DNA from: Sphingosinicella sp963974575
Lineage (GTDB): Bacteria > Pseudomonadota > Alphaproteobacteria > Sphingomonadales > Sphingomonadaceae
Direction: 5' to 3'
Assembly: GCF_963974575.1 (NCBI RefSeq)
Contig: NZ_CAXBBQ010000002.1
Coordinates: 310,001 to 374,000 of the forward strand
Length of the DNA: 64,000 nt
The position numbers were made by a program, and so were the translations under genes. A model generated the notes under the pieces. That model ran no database searches, was not told the DNA's origin, and saw only the letters and a program-made list of their open reading frames with translations. This document shows, one piece after another, positions 36,214 through 47,310 of the stretch (position 1 is its first letter; every line of letters begins with the position of its first letter).

Positions 36214-36720
36214 ATGGCGGAATACACCGATGCGATCGCCCTCCTGAAGGCGGACCACCGCAAGGTCGAAGCGCTGTTCGAAGCCTTCGAAACCGCGCGC
36301 GACACCAAGCGCAAGCGGGACATCGTCCAGGAGATCTGCACCGAGCTGAAGGTGCACACGATGATCGAGGAAGAAATCTTCTATCCCGCGCTGCGCGGCA
36401 AGATCGAGGACGACATGCTCGATGAAGCCTACGTGGAGCACGATGGCGCCAAGGTGCTCGTGAACGAACTTCAGAACGCGTTCCCCGACGAGCAGTACTA
36501 CGACGCGAAGGTGACCGTGCTCGCGGAGGAGATCAAACACCACGTCGCTGAGGAAGAGCGCCCGTCCGAGGGAATGTTCGCGCAGGCCCGCAAGACGGAT
36601 GTCGATCTCGTCGCACTCCGCGATGAAATGCTGGCGCGCAAGCAGGCACTGATGGCCAAGGCGGAAGAAAACCCCCTTCCCCCGGCAAAGCCGAGCACGC
36701 TCAAACAGATCGCAGCGTGA
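36214..36720 (+). CDS. Hemerythrin HHE domain protein
   Basis: A 168-residue cytoplasmic four-helix protein with the expected His/Glu ligands: DHRKVEALF, HTMIEEEIFYP, EHDGAKVLV and HHVAEEE. Such domains bind a di-iron centre and sense or store oxygen or NO, but the role here is unknown. The start at 36214 follows AGGAGATACA. The C-terminus is a Pro/Lys-rich tail. A possible tiny frame at 36720-36863 follows but is not supported. Confidence 0.9.
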   Translation: MAEYTDAIALLKADHRKVEALFEAFETARDTKRKRDIVQEICTELKVHTMIEEEIFYPALRGKIEDDMLDEAYVEHDGAKVLVNELQNAFPDEQYYDAKVTVLAEEIKHHVAEEERPSEGMFAQARKTDVDLVALRDEMLARKQALMAKAEENPLPPAKPSTLKQIAA

Positions 36721-36870
36721 TGGTCGGCCGCGCTGATCCGCCCTTTCCGTCTTCGCTCGGGCATATCGCGCTCATCGGCCGCAGCGAGCCGCGCCGCTGC
36801 AGCATCGCCACGTTCACCACCGATTGCCGAAACGCGCTGGCGGCCTTCACCGATCTGCGCTGACCTCGTC

Positions 36871-37635
36871 CTAGGACGAGGTAAGCGCAGCAAACGGCGC
36901 CATTGCCTGCGCTGCCTCAAACGCTGCATCCCGCAGCCGGATGAGCACAGGCACACGCCTACGCCGTTCCGGCCAGTTTCCGGAGCCTGACAGCGATATC
37001 GCGAACGTCACCGCGCCGCGCGCGGCGGGCACCGGCACGGCAAGGCAGGTGAGGCCGGAAACCACCTCCTCGTCATCCACGGCATATCCCTCCGCGCGGA
37101 TACGATCGAACGCCTGCCCCAAGGCGTCCGGGTCCGTGATCGTGCGCGGCGTCAGCGCGATGAACGGCGCGCTGGCGAGATATTCGGCTTGCGCCTCCCT
37201 CGGCAGGTACGCGAGCAGAACCTTGCCGATGCCCGAACAATACGCCTCAAGCTGGATGCCTTCGCGCGTGAACAGGCCCGCCTCGTCGCCTTCCTTGATC
37301 AGGTAGGTCACCATATTGTTTTCAAGGCGGCCGAGATGCGCGGTCAGCCCCGTGCGTTGCGCCAGCTTCGCGAGCACCGGCCGCGCCGCTTCTGCGGCCG
37401 CGGCGTGCGCCGAGATGGCGTCGCTCACCGCGAGCAGCGCCGGGCCCGCCACGAAATGCCCGCGCCGCACCCGGTGTAGATAGCCGCCCTTCGCGAGTGT
37501 CGCGGCGAGGCGGTGCGTGGTGGCGATCGGCAGGCCGAGTTCCTGCCCGATATCGAGCGCGGATCGCCGCGCCCCATCGCGCGCGACGGCCGCGAGCAGC
37601 GCAAGGCCCCGCTCCAGCGCGGCAACCGATGGCAT
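36871..37635 (-). CDS. IclR family regulator
   Basis: A 254-residue IclR-type regulator: N-terminal winged helix (ALDIGQELGLPIATTHRLAA) and C-terminal effector domain (GLFTREGIQLEAYCSGIGKV). The start is uncertain between ATG 37635 and GTG 37647; the AGGA just before the ATG is close. It is divergent from the hydratase/dehydrogenase/aldolase trio, and IclR proteins commonly control such aromatic pathways. The inverted repeat at 37679-37697 is a candidate binding site. Confidence 0.9.
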   Translation of the reverse strand: MPSVAALERGLALLAAVARDGARRSALDIGQELGLPIATTHRLAATLAKGGYLHRVRRGHFVAGPALLAVSDAISAHAAAAEAARPVLAKLAQRTGLTAHLGRLENNMVTYLIKEGDEAGLFTREGIQLEAYCSGIGKVLLAYLPREAQAEYLASAPFIALTPRTITDPDALGQAFDRIRAEGYAVDDEEVVSGLTCLAVPVPAARGAVTFAISLSGSGNWPERRRRVPVLIRLRDAAFEAAQAMAPFAALTSS

Positions 37636-37678
37636 TCCTTTTTTCACCTGATGAGAATTAGAGCCTTTGGCTCGCTGT

Positions 37679-37697
37679 GCGCAAGCGCTGCTTGCGC
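37679..37697. promoter_or_regulatory. Inverted repeat GCGCAAG-N5-CTTGCGC
   Basis: Perfect 7-base arms around CGCTG, between the IclR gene and the hydratase gene, 36 bases before the TTG start. Likely operator for the IclR protein. Confidence 0.5.
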
Positions 37698-37732
37698 TTA
37701 TGGTCGGCGACGAAAAAGCAGGAGAAGCGATC

Positions 37733-38521
37733 TTGGGCCGGGATTTGGAAACCACCGCCGCGCGGCTGCGCAATGCCTACGCGGGATGGGTGATCCCGCC
37801 GCTCCGCGATGCACTGGAGCCGAACGATGTGGACGGCGCCTATGCCGTTCAGGCGATCAACACACGCTTCTGGGAAGCCGCCGGACGCCGCATCGTGGGC
37901 CGCAAGGTGGGATTGACCGCAAAGGCAGTGCAGCAGCAGATCGGCGTCGATCAGCCCGATTTCGGCGTACTGTTCGACGACATGGAGGTCGCCGACGGCG
38001 GCGTCATCCCGGCCGGACGCCTCATCCAGCCCAAGGCGGAGGCGGAAGTCGCGCTCATCCTCGGCAGCGACCTTGCCGGGTCTGAGATCACGCGCGCCGA
38101 TGTCGAAGCGGCGGTCGCCGAAGTCGCAGCCGCGATCGAGATCGTCGACAGCCGCATCGCCGACTGGAAGATCACCTTCGCCGACACCGTGGCCGACAAC
38201 GGCTCGTCCGCCATGTTCGTGCTCTCGGAAACGCGCAAACCCCTCGCCGGTCTCGATCTCTGGACTTGCGGCATGGCGCTTGAGGTCAACGGCGCACTCG
38301 TCTCACTGGGCGCGGGATGCGCCTGCCTCGGCCATCCGCTGAACGCCGCCGCGTGGCTCGCGCAGACCCTCGCGGCACGCGGCGAGCCGCTGCGCGCCGG
38401 TGACATCATCCTCACAGGCGCGCTCGGCCCGATGGTCCCGGTCCAGCCTGGCGACAGCGTGCGCACCACCATCGGCGGGCTCGGCACCGTCTCGTTCGCT
38501 TACGGAAAGGAAGGCGCATGA
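37733..38521 (+). CDS. mhpD: 2-oxopent-4-enoate (2-keto-4-pentenoate) hydratase
   Basis: A 262-residue enzyme of the fumarylacetoacetase-like hydratase group (GRKVGLTAKAVQQQIGVDQP, then DFGVLFDDME; EVALILG; ADNGSSAMFVL) that hydrates 2-hydroxypenta-2,4-dienoate to 4-hydroxy-2-oxovalerate. The start is TTG at 37733, chosen for the AGGAG eight bases upstream; the frame is open further upstream without a ribosome site. Its end overlaps the next gene (ATGA). Part of the lower meta-cleavage pathway. Symbol by analogy with E. coli. Confidence 0.9.
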   Translation: MGRDLETTAARLRNAYAGWVIPPLRDALEPNDVDGAYAVQAINTRFWEAAGRRIVGRKVGLTAKAVQQQIGVDQPDFGVLFDDMEVADGGVIPAGRLIQPKAEAEVALILGSDLAGSEITRADVEAAVAEVAAAIEIVDSRIADWKITFADTVADNGSSAMFVLSETRKPLAGLDLWTCGMALEVNGALVSLGAGCACLGHPLNAAAWLAQTLAARGEPLRAGDIILTGALGPMVPVQPGDSVRTTIGGLGTVSFAYGKEGA

Positions 38522-39450
38522 GCGCGAAGGTGAAGGTCGCGATCATCGGTTCGGGCAACATCGGCACCGATCTGATGATCAAGGTCATGCGCCTGTCGGA
38601 TACGCTGGAAATGGGCGCGTTCGTCGGTATCGATCCGGACTCGGATGGGTTGAAGCGCGCAGAGCGCATGGGCGTGCCGATCACCGCGGGCGGCATTGAC
38701 GGCCTTGTCGCCATGCCCGAATTCGCCGACATCGCGATCGTCTTCGATGCCACATCCGCCGGTGCGCACGCAAAGCACAACGAAGTCCTGCAAGCCCACG
38801 GCAAGCGCGTGATCGATCTCACCCCTGCCGCGATCGGTCCGTTCACGATTCCGCCGGTGAACGGCGACGCCAACCTCGATGAGCAGAACGTCAACATGGT
38901 CACCTGCGGCGGTCAGGCGACGATCCCGATCGTGAACGCCGTCAACCGCGTCGCGAAGGTGCGTTACGGCGAAATCGTCGCCTCCATCGCATCCAAATCC
39001 GCAGGCCCCGGCACGCGCGCGAATATCGACGAGTTCACCGAAACCACGAGCCGCGCCATTGTCGAGGTCGGCGGCGCAACGCGGGGCAAGGCGATCATCG
39101 TTCTGAACCCCGCCGAACCGCCGCTCATCATGCGCGACACCGTCTATTGTCTCGCCGAAGACGCCGACACCGCCGCGATCGAGGCTTCCGTCGAGGCGAT
39201 GGTCGCGGAGGTCCAGAAATACGTCCCCGGCTACCGCATGAAGCAGAAGGTGCAGTTCGAACACATCGGCTCCAACCGTCCGCTGCGGATCCCCGAGATG
39301 GACGGCGAGTTCACCGGCCTCAAGGTGAGCGTGTTCCTCGAAGTCGAAGGCGCCGCCCACTATCTCCCCGCCTACGCGGGCAATCTCGACATCATGACCT
39401 CAGCGGCATTGAAGACCGCCGAGAAGATCGCGGAAAGGATGGCCGCATGA
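38518..39450 (+). CDS. mhpF: Acylating acetaldehyde dehydrogenase
   Basis: A 310-residue NAD-dependent enzyme that makes acetyl-CoA from acetaldehyde handed over by the aldolase. It has the Rossmann loop IGSGNIGTDLM and the catalytic cysteine in VTCGGQATIP (about residue 127). It overlaps both its neighbours by four bases, which suits the known physical complex of aldolase and dehydrogenase. Length is normal for MhpF/DmpF. Confidence 0.95.
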   Translation: MSAKVKVAIIGSGNIGTDLMIKVMRLSDTLEMGAFVGIDPDSDGLKRAERMGVPITAGGIDGLVAMPEFADIAIVFDATSAGAHAKHNEVLQAHGKRVIDLTPAAIGPFTIPPVNGDANLDEQNVNMVTCGGQATIPIVNAVNRVAKVRYGEIVASIASKSAGPGTRANIDEFTETTSRAIVEVGGATRGKAIIVLNPAEPPLIMRDTVYCLAEDADTAAIEASVEAMVAEVQKYVPGYRMKQKVQFEHIGSNRPLRIPEMDGEFTGLKVSVFLEVEGAAHYLPAYAGNLDIMTSAALKTAEKIAERMAA

Positions 39451-40478
39451 GCTTCGACCCCACTAAGACCAAGCTCTACATTCAGGACGTCACGCTGCGC
39501 GACGGGATGCACGCCATCCGTCACCAATATGGCCTCGATCATGTGAAGGCGATCGCGAAGGTACTCGACCGCGCCAAGGTCGATGCCATCGAGGTCGCGC
39601 ACGGCGACGGGCTTTCAGGAAGCTCGTTCAACTACGGCTTCGGCGCGCATACCGATTGGGACTGGATCGGTGCCGTCGCCGAAGTTCTGGAGCACAGCGT
39701 ACTGACGACCCTGCTGCTGCCGGGCATCGGCACGATCCACGACCTCAAGCACGCCTACGATCTCGGCGTGCGCTCGGTGCGCGTCGCGACGCATTGCACC
39801 GAGGCGGACGTTTCCAAGCAGCACATCGAACACGCGCGCGGCCTCGGCATGGACGTTTCAGGCTTCCTGATGATGAGCCACATGTCGGAACCCGAGCCCC
39901 TCGCGAAGCAAGCCAAGCTGATGGAGGATTACGGCGCACACTGCGTCTATGTCACCGACAGCGGCGGCGCGATGACGATGGATCAGTATGCCGCGCGTCT
40001 GCAGGCCTACGACCGCGTGCTGAAGCCAGAAACGCAGCGCGGCGTCCATGCGCACCACAACCTCTCGCTCGGTGTCGCGAACTCGATCGTCGCCGTGCAG
40101 AACGGCGCGGTGCGTGTCGATGCGAGCCTTGCGGGCATGGGCGCGGGCGCAGGCAATGCCCCGCTCGAAGTGTTCATCGCCGCCGCCGACGTTCACGGCT
40201 GGAACCACGGCTGCGATCTCTACGCACTGATGGACGCGGCCGAGGATCTCGTCCGCCCGCTGCAGGATCGCCCCGTGCGCGTCGACCGCGAGACGCTCAC
40301 GCTCGGTTACGCAGGCGTCTATTCAAGCTTCCTGCGCCACGCCGAAAAAGCCGCGACCGAATATGGCCTCGATACGCGCGCGATCCTCGTCGAGCTCGGC
40401 CGCCGCAAGATGGTCGGCGGTCAGGAAGACATGATCGTCGACGTCGCGCTCGACATGCTGAAGGAAAGCGCCGCCTAA
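39447..40478 (+). CDS. mhpE: 4-hydroxy-2-oxovalerate aldolase
   Basis: A 343-residue HMG-lyase-like metal enzyme that splits 4-hydroxy-2-oxovalerate into pyruvate and acetaldehyde. Motifs are VTLRDGMHAIRHQY with the metal Asp and catalytic His near the N-terminus, and GVHAHHNLSLGVANS with metal histidines. The start at 39447 overlaps the dehydrogenase stop (ATGA); longer upstream frames are not used. Last gene of the trio, converging on the AcuI-like gene with a four-base overlap. Confidence 0.95.
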   Translation: MSFDPTKTKLYIQDVTLRDGMHAIRHQYGLDHVKAIAKVLDRAKVDAIEVAHGDGLSGSSFNYGFGAHTDWDWIGAVAEVLEHSVLTTLLLPGIGTIHDLKHAYDLGVRSVRVATHCTEADVSKQHIEHARGLGMDVSGFLMMSHMSEPEPLAKQAKLMEDYGAHCVYVTDSGGAMTMDQYAARLQAYDRVLKPETQRGVHAHHNLSLGVANSIVAVQNGAVRVDASLAGMGAGAGNAPLEVFIAAADVHGWNHGCDLYALMDAAEDLVRPLQDRPVRVDRETLTLGYAGVYSSFLRHAEKAATEYGLDTRAILVELGRRKMVGGQEDMIVDVALDMLKESAA

Positions 40479-41452
40479 AGCGCCACGACGATGCGCCCGC
40501 GCACCTTGCCCTGAAGAATGTTCCCCGCCGAGGGAATGACATCTTCGAGCGCGATCTCGCGGATCATGCTTTCAAGCTTCGCGGGATCAAGGTTACGGGC
40601 CAGCCGGCTCCACGCCTCCTCCCGATCGCCGCGCGGCGCCATCACGCTGTCGACACCCGACAGCGTCACGTTACGCAGGATGAACGGATAGAGCGTAGCC
40701 GGCAGATCGATGCCCTGCGCGAGGCCCGTCGCCGCGACGATACCGCCGTAGCGCATCTGCGCGCAGACGTTGACGAGCGTGTGGCTCCCCACCGTATCGA
40801 TCGCCCCCGCCCAGCGCTCCGCCTGCATCGGCCCACCCGGCTCGGCGAGCGTATTCCGGTCGATGATCTCCGCCGCGCCGAGCGCCTTCAGATAATCGGC
40901 GCCCTCGGGCCGGCCCGTGGAGGCGGCGACGCGGTAGCCGAGCTTCGAAAGTACCGCGATGGCCACACTCCCTACCCCGCCGCTCGCCCCCGTCACGATC
41001 ACCTCGCCGTCCCCCGGCTTCACGCCCAGTTTCTCGAGCCGCAGCACGCACAGCATCGCTGCATAACCCGCCGTGCCGATCGCCATCGCCTGCCGCGTCG
41101 TGAACGCATCCGGCAGCCGCACCAGCCAGTCCCCGTTCACCCGCGCCTTGCCCGCAAGCCCGCCCCAGTGCCGCTCGCCGACACCCCAGCCGTTCAGCAC
41201 CACCCGGTCGCCCGCTTTCCATTCCGGATGATCGCTCGCCTCGACGACACCGGCGAAGTCGATACCCGGCACCATCGGAAAGCTCTGGATCAGCGGAATA
41301 GCACCCGTGATCGCGAGTCCGTCCTTGAAGTTCACCGTGGAATATTCCACCCGAACGGTAACGTTCCCCGCGGGCAGATCGCTGTCGTCCAGCGTGTCGA
41401 TCCGTGCCGCCTGCCCGGCGTCGGTCTTGTCGATGATGATGGCCTTGAACAT
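40475..41452 (-). CDS. YhdH/AcuI-type acryloyl-CoA reductase family protein
   Basis: A 325-residue NADPH-dependent MDR oxidoreductase (YSTVNFKDGLAITGAIPLIQ, FPMVPGIDFAGVV, TGASGGVGSVAIAVLSKLGY). These residues are characteristic of YhdH/AcuI, which reduces acryloyl-CoA to propionyl-CoA, an activity used in beta-alanine, DMSP and other C3 routes. AGGAG precedes the start. It is the last gene of the nine-gene minus-strand series, 12 bases after the methyltransferase-like gene. Whether acryloyl-CoA is its substrate here is uncertain. Confidence 0.88.
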   Translation of the reverse strand: MFKAIIIDKTDAGQAARIDTLDDSDLPAGNVTVRVEYSTVNFKDGLAITGAIPLIQSFPMVPGIDFAGVVEASDHPEWKAGDRVVLNGWGVGERHWGGLAGKARVNGDWLVRLPDAFTTRQAMAIGTAGYAAMLCVLRLEKLGVKPGDGEVIVTGASGGVGSVAIAVLSKLGYRVAASTGRPEGADYLKALGAAEIIDRNTLAEPGGPMQAERWAGAIDTVGSHTLVNVCAQMRYGGIVAATGLAQGIDLPATLYPFILRNVTLSGVDSVMAPRGDREEAWSRLARNLDPAKLESMIREIALEDVIPSAGNILQGKVRGRIVVAL

Positions 41453-41464
41453 GCGGCAAAACTC

Positions 41465-42238
41465 CTATGATTTCCGAAAGCGATCGGCGATCGCGCGGCC
41501 GTTCAGCAGGCCCCACGGGATCAGCAGCCCCGTCTTCGCCTTATAGTCCGCCCAGCCCGGATGGCGCGAGATCGCGTGGTCCTTCTGGTACATGCGCGGC
41601 AGGAAGGTGGAGACGGTCGCGTAGATCACGATCGCCCACGCGATCCAGTGCTGCGCGAGCAGCGCATAGGCCGAATAGATCATGATCTCGCCGAGATAAT
41701 TGGGATTGCGCGTGTACGCATAAAGCCCGCCGGTGAAGAGGCCGGAGCGGTACTTCAGCGTGAAGTGCCGCTGACCATCGGCCGCGATCATCGTGACGAC
41801 GCCGAGCGTGTGAAGCGCGATCGCGGCGGCAAGCAGCGGCCCCGAAGGATCGATGTGCCGCGACAGGAACAGCCACGGGATCAGCCAGTACCACGCGACC
41901 AGCATCACATACATATTGACCGCGCCCCACCACGCCGTCGTGCGGTCGAGCTGATGGTCGCGAAAGCCGAGATCCTTGATCAGCCAGCAATAGCCGTAGC
42001 AGCCATGCAGCGCGAGATAGACCCACGCCGCATCGCTGAAACTGCCCGTCACGCGCATCATCGCGAAGATGATGAAAACGGTGAAGATCTTGTGCAGGTT
42101 GACCGCCGTGGCGACCTTGATGCGCGGGCTGCCCTTCGCCTCGAAGATCAGGTGCGAGTGAATCCACAGCATGAAGCGCGCCCATGCCGGAACGGGTTCG
42201 CGCTCCGTTTCCGCTCCGCCGATTGCCGTCGTCGCCAT
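41465..42238 (-). CDS. Membrane protein, ICMT/DUF1295-like C-terminal fold
   Basis: A 257-residue integral membrane protein with about six hydrophobic segments. The C-terminal YTRNPNYLGEIMIYSAYALL is the RxxNPxYxGE motif shared by isoprenylcysteine carboxyl methyltransferases, phospholipid methyltransferases and DUF1295/steroid 5-alpha-reductase-like proteins. Whether it is a methyltransferase or a reductase cannot be told by eye; the reductase-like reading suits a catabolic operon. GAGGGGAGGGCG precedes the start, and DUF3237 lies 12 bases upstream. Confidence 0.75.
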   Translation of the reverse strand: MATTAIGGAETEREPVPAWARFMLWIHSHLIFEAKGSPRIKVATAVNLHKIFTVFIIFAMMRVTGSFSDAAWVYLALHGCYGYCWLIKDLGFRDHQLDRTTAWWGAVNMYVMLVAWYWLIPWLFLSRHIDPSGPLLAAAIALHTLGVVTMIAADGQRHFTLKYRSGLFTGGLYAYTRNPNYLGEIMIYSAYALLAQHWIAWAIVIYATVSTFLPRMYQKDHAISRHPGWADYKAKTGLLIPWGLLNGRAIADRFRKS

Positions 42239-42250
42239 CTCGCCCTCCCC

Positions 42251-42718
42251 TCAGAGTATCTCGTAGGTGCGGTACTGCACGCCGCCATTCCCCGTGCTGC
42301 CGATCCCGACCGCGCAGATGCCGTTCAGCCACGCATACGCCGGGCTGCCGGTTTCGAAGAGAATGAGCGTGCGGAAATAATAACGCGAAGGATCGACAGG
42401 CGCCGCGCTCGCCACATCCAGCACGGCGGGCAGCAACGCCGGATCGGCAACGATGCGCCCGGTATAGGTGAGGTAGATGAAAGCACCGTCATCGGTTTCC
42501 ACCGTCGCGCGCACATCGAGCGCGATCGATCCGTCGCTGCGCACCAGCGCCCAGTCCCCGCCCGGCGGAACGAAGCGGCCATTGATGCGCTCGCCTTTCA
42601 GCGTGCCGCCGCCCACCGGAAAGATCGCGCGCTGCCCGCTGGGCGTCGCGCCAATCGTGATGGGCGCCGTAAGCGCGATGTCCGCGTCATAAATGTGCCG
42701 GTATCGAAGCTCGGTCAT
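42251..42718 (-). CDS. DUF3237 (UPF0311) family protein
   Basis: A 155-residue protein matching the DUF3237 pattern (IGATPSGQRAIFPVGGGTLK, then GERINGRFVPPGGDWALVR and TYTGRIVAD). Members form a small beta-barrel of unknown function and are frequent in aromatic and steroid degradation gene sets of sphingomonads. It overlaps the SDR gene by ATGA, so its function is probably tied to that pathway. Confidence 0.87.
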   Translation of the reverse strand: MTELRYRHIYDADIALTAPITIGATPSGQRAIFPVGGGTLKGERINGRFVPPGGDWALVRSDGSIALDVRATVETDDGAFIYLTYTGRIVADPALLPAVLDVASAAPVDPSRYYFRTLILFETGSPAYAWLNGICAVGIGSTGNGGVQYRTYEIL

Positions 42719-43488
42719 GCCGCCGTGTACCCTCCGTCCACGATGAGTTCGCTTCCCGTCATGTACCGCGCATCGTCGCTGGCGAGAAACAGGATCGGCC
42801 CCGCGATTTCGTCAGGTACGGCAAACCGCCCGATCGGAATGCGCGCGAGCGTCTCGGCGGCGAACGCCGCGCCTTCATCGGCAGGCATCGATCCGATGGC
42901 GTCCGAAACCAGCAGCGTCTCGGTATAGCCCGGATGCATCGAGTTGACGCGAATCGGATAGGCCTTCCGCGCGCAGTGCAGTGCCGCGTTGCGCGTCAGC
43001 AGCTTCACCGCGCCCTTGGAGGCATTGTACGCCGCCAGCAGCGGCTCCCCGACATTGCCCGCGATCGAGGCGACGTTGACAATCGCCCCGCCCTTCTCCT
43101 TCATCGCGCCGATCGCGGCCTTGGTGCCGAGGAACACGCCCTCCACATTCACCGCCATCGTCAGTCGCCAGTCCGCGAGCGTGGTATCCTCCACGGAAGC
43201 GATACGCGCGATCCCCGCATTGTTCACGAGCACGTCGAGGCGGCCGTGCCGATGGATCACGTCCGCGACGAGCCGGTCCCAGTCCGCCTCGCGCGTCACA
43301 TCCTGCACCGCCGCCTCAACGGCCAGGCCCTCGCCTGAAAGCCGCGCTGCCTGCGCCTCGACCTCGCCCGCGAGCACGTCGGTGATGATAACCACCGCGC
43401 CCTCGCGCGCGAACCGCTCGGCGGAGGCAAGGCCGATGCCCCGCGCTCCGCCCGTGATGACGACGACCTTGCCTTCGAAACGCCGCAT
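42715..43488 (-). CDS. SDR family NAD(P)-dependent oxidoreductase
   Basis: A 257-residue classical short-chain dehydrogenase: VVVITGGARGIGLAS (cofactor loop), LVNNAGIARI, and the YNASK catalytic pair (AAYNASKGAVKL). The C-terminal MTGSELIVDGGYTA is also typical. The start at 43488 follows GGAGG. It probably oxidises a hydroxyacyl intermediate in the operon's pathway. It lies 13 bases after the TonB receptor and is coupled to DUF3237. Confidence 0.93.
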   Translation of the reverse strand: MRRFEGKVVVITGGARGIGLASAERFAREGAVVIITDVLAGEVEAQAARLSGEGLAVEAAVQDVTREADWDRLVADVIHRHGRLDVLVNNAGIARIASVEDTTLADWRLTMAVNVEGVFLGTKAAIGAMKEKGGAIVNVASIAGNVGEPLLAAYNASKGAVKLLTRNAALHCARKAYPIRVNSMHPGYTETLLVSDAIGSMPADEGAAFAAETLARIPIGRFAVPDEIAGPILFLASDDARYMTGSELIVDGGYTAA

Positions 43489-43501
43489 GACCGCCTCCGC
43501 T

Positions 43502-46078
<2,577 letters not shown>

Positions 46079-46121
46079 ATGATCCTCCCCTGATCGTTTG
46101 TGCGGACAAAACCCGTCTGTC

Positions 46122-46179
46122 CCCGCCGAAGCGTCCGGCGGGCTCTAACCTCTGTGATGGTCTGTGGGGCTTCAGCCCC
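46122..46179. terminator. Two adjacent hairpins between reductase and TonB receptor genes
   Basis: CCCGCCG (46122-46128) pairs with CGGCGGG (46136-46142), and GGGGC (46166-46170) pairs with GCCCC (46175-46179). Neither has a T-run. They could attenuate or end the upstream minus-strand transcript. Confidence 0.35.
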
Positions 46180-46200
46180 GCGCGTTGCCGCGCCTTGCGA

Positions 46201-47310
46201 TCACGTCGCCTGCGCCTCCCACGTGTGATACCCATGCTCCGCCCATACGTTCAGGATGGTGCGGGCGCCGAATGCCTTGGCCGGAGACTGGAAGCCCGCG
46301 GCGAGAAGTTGTCCGCGCAGGATGCGGCGGCAGGGTTCCGCCGCGAGCAGACCCGTCTGGATGTACGGCGAATTGCCGCGCAGGATCACCGATACGCCGG
46401 ACGTGTTGCCGCGCCCGATGCAGGAGATCACCGATCGGTTGACGTCCGGGTTCTCGCGGTCGGGCTCCACCTGCGTCAGTTGCCCGCCGAGTTCGTTGCA
46501 GATGCGCTCCTGCTCAGCGTCGGGCAGGTGGCTATATTCCTTTTCGAACTTTTCCAGCGTGGCGATCACCGCGTCGAACATCACCTGGCTGCGGAAGCCG
46601 ACGAGCGTCGAACAGTTGCTGACACGGGCGTCTCCCTCGTACCACACCGGCTCGCCGCCGCCCGACCACGGCAGCCCCCGGAACAGCCGGTGAGAATCCG
46701 GCGCCTTCACGAGGTAGGACGTCGCCATCGGCCATTCGACGAGCTTGCGGTGCTCGATGTAATATTGCGGCCGCGTGCACATGCGCAGGAACGACTTGGT
46801 CGAGGCGACGCTCGTCGCCGAGTCCGCGAGGTAGAGGATATCGAGCGAGTCGATGCCGGGGGTTTCGAGCGCGATCTCGGCGGCGATATTCCCCGCCGCC
46901 CACATGTAGGACGTGGCGGGCGCAACCAGCAGGCCCCTCGCGGCGAACTTCGCGCCGTAGGTCTCGCGCACGTGGCGCATCCAGTCCGCCTCGCCGGTGG
47001 TGTCCATATAGTGGCACCCGGCTTCAAGGCACGCCTGCACCACCGCATCGCCAAGCTGCATGAACGGCCCGGTGACATTGTACACGACCTTGGCGCCCGC
47101 GAAGAGATCCGCCAGCGACGCCGTGTCGTGTGAAACCGCGCGGCATTCGAAGTTCGCGCCCCTCAGTTCCGGCACGCGCGCCATCTGCTCTTCAAGCCGT
47201 TTCTGGTCGCGCCCGGCGGCGATGAACGGGATGCCCGCTTCCGCCAGATGCCAGGAGATCAGTTTGCCGGTGTAGCCACTGGCGCCGTAGACGATAACAG
47301 GTGCGCTCAT
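46201..47310 (-). CDS. Saccharopine-dehydrogenase-like reductase
   Basis: A 369-residue Rossmann protein beginning VIVYGASGYTGKLISWHLAE, with an AGRDQKRLEEQM second motif. It belongs to the saccharopine dehydrogenase NADP-binding family, which also contains trans-acting enoyl reductases. A lysine-metabolism role is unlikely in this setting; reduction or isomerisation of a CoA-linked intermediate is more probable. It overlaps the CoA ligase gene by four bases. Confidence 0.82.
   Translation of the reverse strand: MSAPVIVYGASGYTGKLISWHLAEAGIPFIAAGRDQKRLEEQMARVPELRGANFECRAVSHDTASLADLFAGAKVVYNVTGPFMQLGDAVVQACLEAGCHYMDTTGEADWMRHVRETYGAKFAARGLLVAPATSYMWAAGNIAAEIALETPGIDSLDILYLADSATSVASTKSFLRMCTRPQYYIEHRKLVEWPMATSYLVKAPDSHRLFRGLPWSGGGEPVWYEGDARVSNCSTLVGFRSQVMFDAVIATLEKFEKEYSHLPDAEQERICNELGGQLTQVEPDRENPDVNRSVISCIGRGNTSGVSVILRGNSPYIQTGLLAAEPCRRILRGQLLAAGFQSPAKAFGARTILNVWAEHGYHTWEAQAT

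Noticed and set aside
36720..36863. A 47-codon frame starting at the hemerythrin stop (TGATG overlap)
   Set aside because: No recognisable content, Arg/Ser/Pro-rich, and no conserved partner; the overlap is easily due to chance.
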